From NCBI RefSeq assembly GCF_030142155.1, contig NZ_CP126247.1, forward strand, positions 1,426,001-1,490,000: a stretch of DNA of 64,000 nt. Direction: 5' to 3'. A program made the translations under genes and the position numbers. The notes beneath the pieces were generated by a model. It worked only from the letters and a program-made list of their open reading frames with translations, made no database searches and was not told where the DNA came from. Source of the DNA: Arthrobacter sp. zg-Y820. Lineage in GTDB: Bacteria > Actinomycetota > Actinomycetes > Actinomycetales > Micrococcaceae. Shown here piece after piece: positions 61,068 through 64,000 of this stretch (position 1 is the first letter of the stretch; each line of letters opens with the position of its first letter).

Positions 61068-64000
61068 AGCCGGTGCTTCCGGTCAGCGCCGCCAGCCGGC
61101 GGGCGCTGTATCTCCTGGGGCTGCTGGCCGCCGTCAAGGCGGCCGGCCTGGTGCTGCTCGCCACCGGCATTGCCGCGGGCGTGGCCGGGCTGGCCGCCGG
61201 CGGGCCGGACTGGCGCTGGGTGCTGGCCAACGGCGTCGCCGGCGCGGTGCTGCGCTCCCTCGCGGTCTGGGGCACCGAGACCGTGTCCCAGCGGGCCGCG
61301 GCAGGGGTCAAGGAGGAGCTGCGCGCTTCCCTCACCTCCCGCGCGCTCGACGACGGCGGGAACGTACCGGGGATGGGCAGCGGCGCGCTGAGCGTCCTGA
61401 TCACCCGCGGCCTGGACGGCCTGGACAACTACTACGCCAAGTACCTGCCCGCCCTGGTGACGTGCGCCGTCGTACCGCTGCTGGTGGGGCTGCGCATTCT
61501 GTCCGCCGACTGGCTCAGCGCGCTCGTGGTGGTCCTGACCGTGCCGCTGATTCCGGTCTTCATGATCCTGATCGGCCTGCACACCGGCGACAAGACCGCC
61601 GCCGCCGTCGACGCGCTCAACCGGCTCTCCGACAACATGCTGGAGCTGGCCAAGGGCCTGCCGGTTCTGGTGGGCCTGGGCCGCGCCCGGGCCCAGGCCC
61701 GCGCGCTGCGCGACGTCGCCGACCGCTACCGCGTCCGCACGCTGGAAACCCTGCGGGTGGCGTTCCTGTCCTCCCTGGCGCTGGAACTGATTGCCACCAT
61801 TTCCGTGGCACTCGTGGCCGTGGTGATCGGCGTGCGCCTGGTCAACGGATCCATGTCGCTGGAACTGGGCCTGCTGGCGCTGATCCTGGCACCGGAGTGC
61901 TATCAGCCGCTGCGCGACCTCGGCACCGCCCACCATGCCAGCGAGGACGGCCTCGAAGCGCTCAACCGCACCAACTCCGTCCTGGAGGCTCCCGCCGCCG
62001 TGCCGCTGGTGCCCGAGCACGCCGCCGCGGCTGCCGCTCCCGGAACCGGCCTGACCGTTGCCGGGCTGACCATCCGGTACGCCGGCCGGCCCCGGCCGGC
62101 CGTATCGAACCTCAGCTTCACCGTGCCCGCCGGCAGCATCGCTGCCCTGACCGGGCCCAGCGGCACCGGCAAAACCTCGGTGCTGGAGGCACTTGCCGGG
62201 CTGCGCCGCAGCGGCGGCGACACCACGCTCGAGGGCACCGTCAGCGGCGTGGACCGCGCCGGCATCGCCTGGATTCCCCAGCACCCCGTGCTGGTGGAGG
62301 ACACCGCGGCAGCCGAGATCGCCCTCTACTCGGGGCTCGGAACTGCGGACGAGGGACGGCGGGCAGCCGTTGAGGCCCTGGCCGCGATCGACTCCCTGCA
62401 CCTGCTGGACACCCCCACCGCCGACCTCAGCCCGGGCGAGCAGCGCCGCGTCGCCGTCGCCCGTGCCCTGGCCCGGATCGCCTGCCAGCCTCAGGTGCGC
62501 CTGCTGCTCGCCGACGAGCCCACCGCGCACCTGGACGCCCGCAGCGCAGCCGCCGTGATCCGTGCCCTCGAGCGCCTGCGCGGCTCCGTGACCGTGCTGC
62601 TGGTGGCCCACGACTCCGCCGCCGCCTCCATCGCCGACCGCCGAATTCCGGTGGGCGCGGCGGACCTTCCGGACGGGCCGGCAGCTTCCCCCCTCGCGGG
62701 TGGCTCCGGTGCCGGCACTGGAGCCCGGTCCGCCACCGCCACCTCCACCGCCACCGCCGACGGCGACAGTTCCGCCGGTTTCGCCGGGTCCGCCGGCTCC
62801 GCGCACGACGCCGTGCCCGCGCCTGCCCGCTGGCGGGACGAGCTGGCCGATACCGGGACCCATCCGGTGCACCAGTCGCTGTGGAAGAACCTCCTGGTCC
62901 TGCGTCCCTGGAGCCGGCAGTTCCTGCTGGCCCTGTTCCTGGGCACCGGCGCCACGCTCTTTGCCGTTGCCCTGACCTCCCTGTCCGGCTGGCTGATTGT
63001 CCGCGCCCACGAACAGCCGCCGATCCTGCTGCTGCTCACGGCGATTGTCGGGGTGCGGTTCTTCGGCATCGGGCGGTCCGTCCTGCGGTACCTAGAGCGG
63101 CTGCGCCTGCACGACGCCGTCTTCCGCGCCACCAACTCGATTCGCATCCGGCTGTGGAACGGGCTGCTGCAGCGACCCGAGGGGTGGCGCCGGCTGGCCC
63201 GCGGGGGCGGCGCCCTGGAGCGGCTGGTCGGGGACGTTGACGAACTGCGCGACATCGCACCGCGCGTCGTTTTCGCACCGCTGACCGGATTCCTCACTGC
63301 CGTGGCCGCCTGCATCGCCACCGGCCTGCTGCTGCCCGAAGCACTGCCCGCCCAGATCGGCGTCTGCGTGGTGGGCCTGATTGCCGCCCCGCTGCTGGCC
63401 CACGCCGCCGACGCCGCCGCCCGCGCCGCCACCGTCCGGCTGCAGTCCCGGTCCATGGCGGCCATGGCCCGCCTGCTCTCCGCGGCTCCGGATCTGCAGG
63501 CCAACAGCAGCGCCGCAGCGGTCTTTGCCCGGCAGCAGGAGCTTGATGCCCGGGCCTCGGCCGCGGTCCGGCGCAGTGCCTGGGCGCAGGGCCTTGCCAA
63601 TGCCCTCACGGCCCTGGCCTGCTCCCTCGGCGCGCTGTACATGCTCACGCTGGCCGAGTCGGCGCCCGCGACCGTGGCCGCCGTCGTCGTGCTCATGCAG
63701 CTGGCCCTGATCGAAGCCTTTATCGCCGTCAACGGATCCATCCAGCAGTTCTCTGCCTGGCGGACGCTGGGCGACAAGGTGCTGCCGGACCTGGGCACCG
63801 ACGAGGTCGAGCCCCTGGACGGACTCGACGCCGAACCGGACACCTCCGCCGGCGCTGAACACCGGGAGGCGAACCTCCGGAACGTGGATGCCGTCGAGCT
63901 GCGCGGCATCAGCTACAGCTATCCGGGCCAAACCCGTCCCGTCTTCGAGGATCTGGACCTGGATCTGTACCGCGGCAGCTGGTTGGCAGTCACGGGGCCG
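61064..64000 (+). CDS. cydDC: Fused CydD-CydC heterodimer-type ABC transporter (3' end outside window)
   Basis: One uninterrupted frame of at least 979 codons from GTG 61064 to the window edge. The first half is a CydD-like exporter: six helices (about residues 10-300), then an ATPase with Walker A GPSGTGKTS (about 365-373), Q-loop IPQHPVLVED, signature LSPGEQRRVAVARAL (Pro in place of the usual second Gly), Walker B LLLADEPTAHLDARS and H-loop LLVAHDS. A Gly/Ser/Thr/Ala-rich linker (about 540-595) leads to a second transmembrane domain (LWKNLLVLRPWSRQFLLALF onward) of CydC type. The window stops at LAVTGP, the first residues of the second Walker A. CydDC exports glutathione or cysteine-type thiols or heme-related compounds and is needed for bd oxidase assembly. 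Confidence 0.94.
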   Translation, partial: MKPVLPVSAASRRALYLLGLLAAVKAAGLVLLATGIAAGVAGLAAGGPDWRWVLANGVAGAVLRSLAVWGTETVSQRAAAGVKEELRASLTSRALDDGGNVPGMGSGALSVLITRGLDGLDNYYAKYLPALVTCAVVPLLVGLRILSADWLSALVVVLTVPLIPVFMILIGLHTGDKTAAAVDALNRLSDNMLELAKGLPVLVGLGRARAQARALRDVADRYRVRTLETLRVAFLSSLALELIATISVALVAVVIGVRLVNGSMSLELGLLALILAPECYQPLRDLGTAHHASEDGLEALNRTNSVLEAPAAVPLVPEHAAAAAAPGTGLTVAGLTIRYAGRPRPAVSNLSFTVPAGSIAALTGPSGTGKTSVLEALAGLRRSGGDTTLEGTVSGVDRAGIAWIPQHPVLVEDTAAAEIALYSGLGTADEGRRAAVEALAAIDSLHLLDTPTADLSPGEQRRVAVARALARIACQPQVRLLLADEPTAHLDARSAAAVIRALERLRGSVTVLLVAHDSAAASIADRRIPVGAADLPDGPAASPLAGGSGAGTGARSATATSTATADGDSSAGFAGSAGSAHDAVPAPARWRDELADTGTHPVHQSLWKNLLVLRPWSRQFLLALFLGTGATLFAVALTSLSGWLIVRAHEQPPILLLLTAIVGVRFFGIGRSVLRYLERLRLHDAVFRATNSIRIRLWNGLLQRPEGWRRLARGGGALERLVGDVDELRDIAPRVVFAPLTGFLTAVAACIATGLLLPEALPAQIGVCVVGLIAAPLLAHAADAAARAATVRLQSRSMAAMARLLSAAPDLQANSSAAAVFARQQELDARASAAVRRSAWAQGLANALTALACSLGALYMLTLAESAPATVAAVVVLMQLALIEAFIAVNGSIQQFSAWRTLGDKVLPDLGTDEVEPLDGLDAEPDTSAGAEHREANLRNVDAVELRGISYSYPGQTRPVFEDLDLDLYRGSWLAVTGP

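Noticed and set aside
60998..63010. 670-codon antisense frame across cydDC
   Set aside because: Shadow frame of Gly/Gln/His-rich composition; the plus strand encodes a complete ABC transporter domain here.

Overview
The window is a 64 kb stretch of chromosome from a high-GC Gram-positive bacterium, almost certainly an actinobacterium of the Micrococcaceae (Arthrobacter sensu lato). The evidence is the gene content and order: ftsQ-ftsZ-pgeF-yggS-sepF-yggT-wag31, polyphosphate glucokinase next to an actinobacterial-type methionine aminopeptidase, two glutamine synthetases flanking glnE, lipB-lipA-DUF4191-RDD-glnA1, sigA with a DUF7455 gene and parE, and cydAB followed by one fused cydDC reading frame. 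The region is mostly core housekeeping. No prophage, insertion sequence, rRNA, intact tRNA or CRISPR array was found.

Layout. 1-7485: cell division and envelope genes (3' part of ftsQ, ftsZ, pgeF, yggS, sepF, yggT, wag31), then lspA-rluD after a strong terminator. 7571-11369: dnaE1 and a small helix-hairpin-helix protein. 11373-11774: a non-coding stretch with five copies of a GTGCAGATAA-type repeat. 11775-14020: a YhgE/Pip-type membrane protein divergent from a TetR regulator, with two dyad operators between them. 14071-16093: hisD and nrdR. 16253-19957: ppgK-map, a small conserved protein, a NUDIX hydrolase and panB. 20212-26930: glnA2, glnE and a polar amino-acid ABC transporter. 27245-30811: small membrane proteins and a padR-DUF1048-ABC exporter operon. 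30993-36305: glnA1 with a canonical two-box GlnR operator, RDD, DUF4191, lipA-lipB. 36429-41872: a Ser/Thr kinase and a tricorn protease. 41981-48074: OsmC, a small membrane protein, sucB/dlaT, lpdA and pepA. 48402-52316: PAC2, MFS and DUF4192 proteins. 52644-56747: sigA, DUF7455, parE. 56762-64000: M56 peptidase-blaI divergent from cydA-cydB-cydDC, with the last gene cut by the window edge.

How the genes connect. GlnR, GlnE and two GlnA proteins form a nitrogen module. LipB and LipA make the lipoyl cofactor used by the SucB E2 protein, which is reoxidised by LpdA. BlaI and the M56 sensor sit beside the bd oxidase operon and share 17-bp operators TTCTAC-N5-GTAGAA; a third identical-type operator lies 15 kb away upstream of a small membrane protein gene, which suggests a small BlaI regulon.

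The most unusual non-coding structure is: (i) three 56-bp two-stem palindromes of one family, each placed in a convergent gene junction and showing compensatory base changes; (ii) a 213-bp direct duplication carrying five copies of a 25-bp GTAC-centred unit; (iii) the 11.5 kb repeat cluster; and (iv) at least eleven genes whose start codon lies 6-7 bases after a TANNNT hexamer, the signature of leaderless transcripts.
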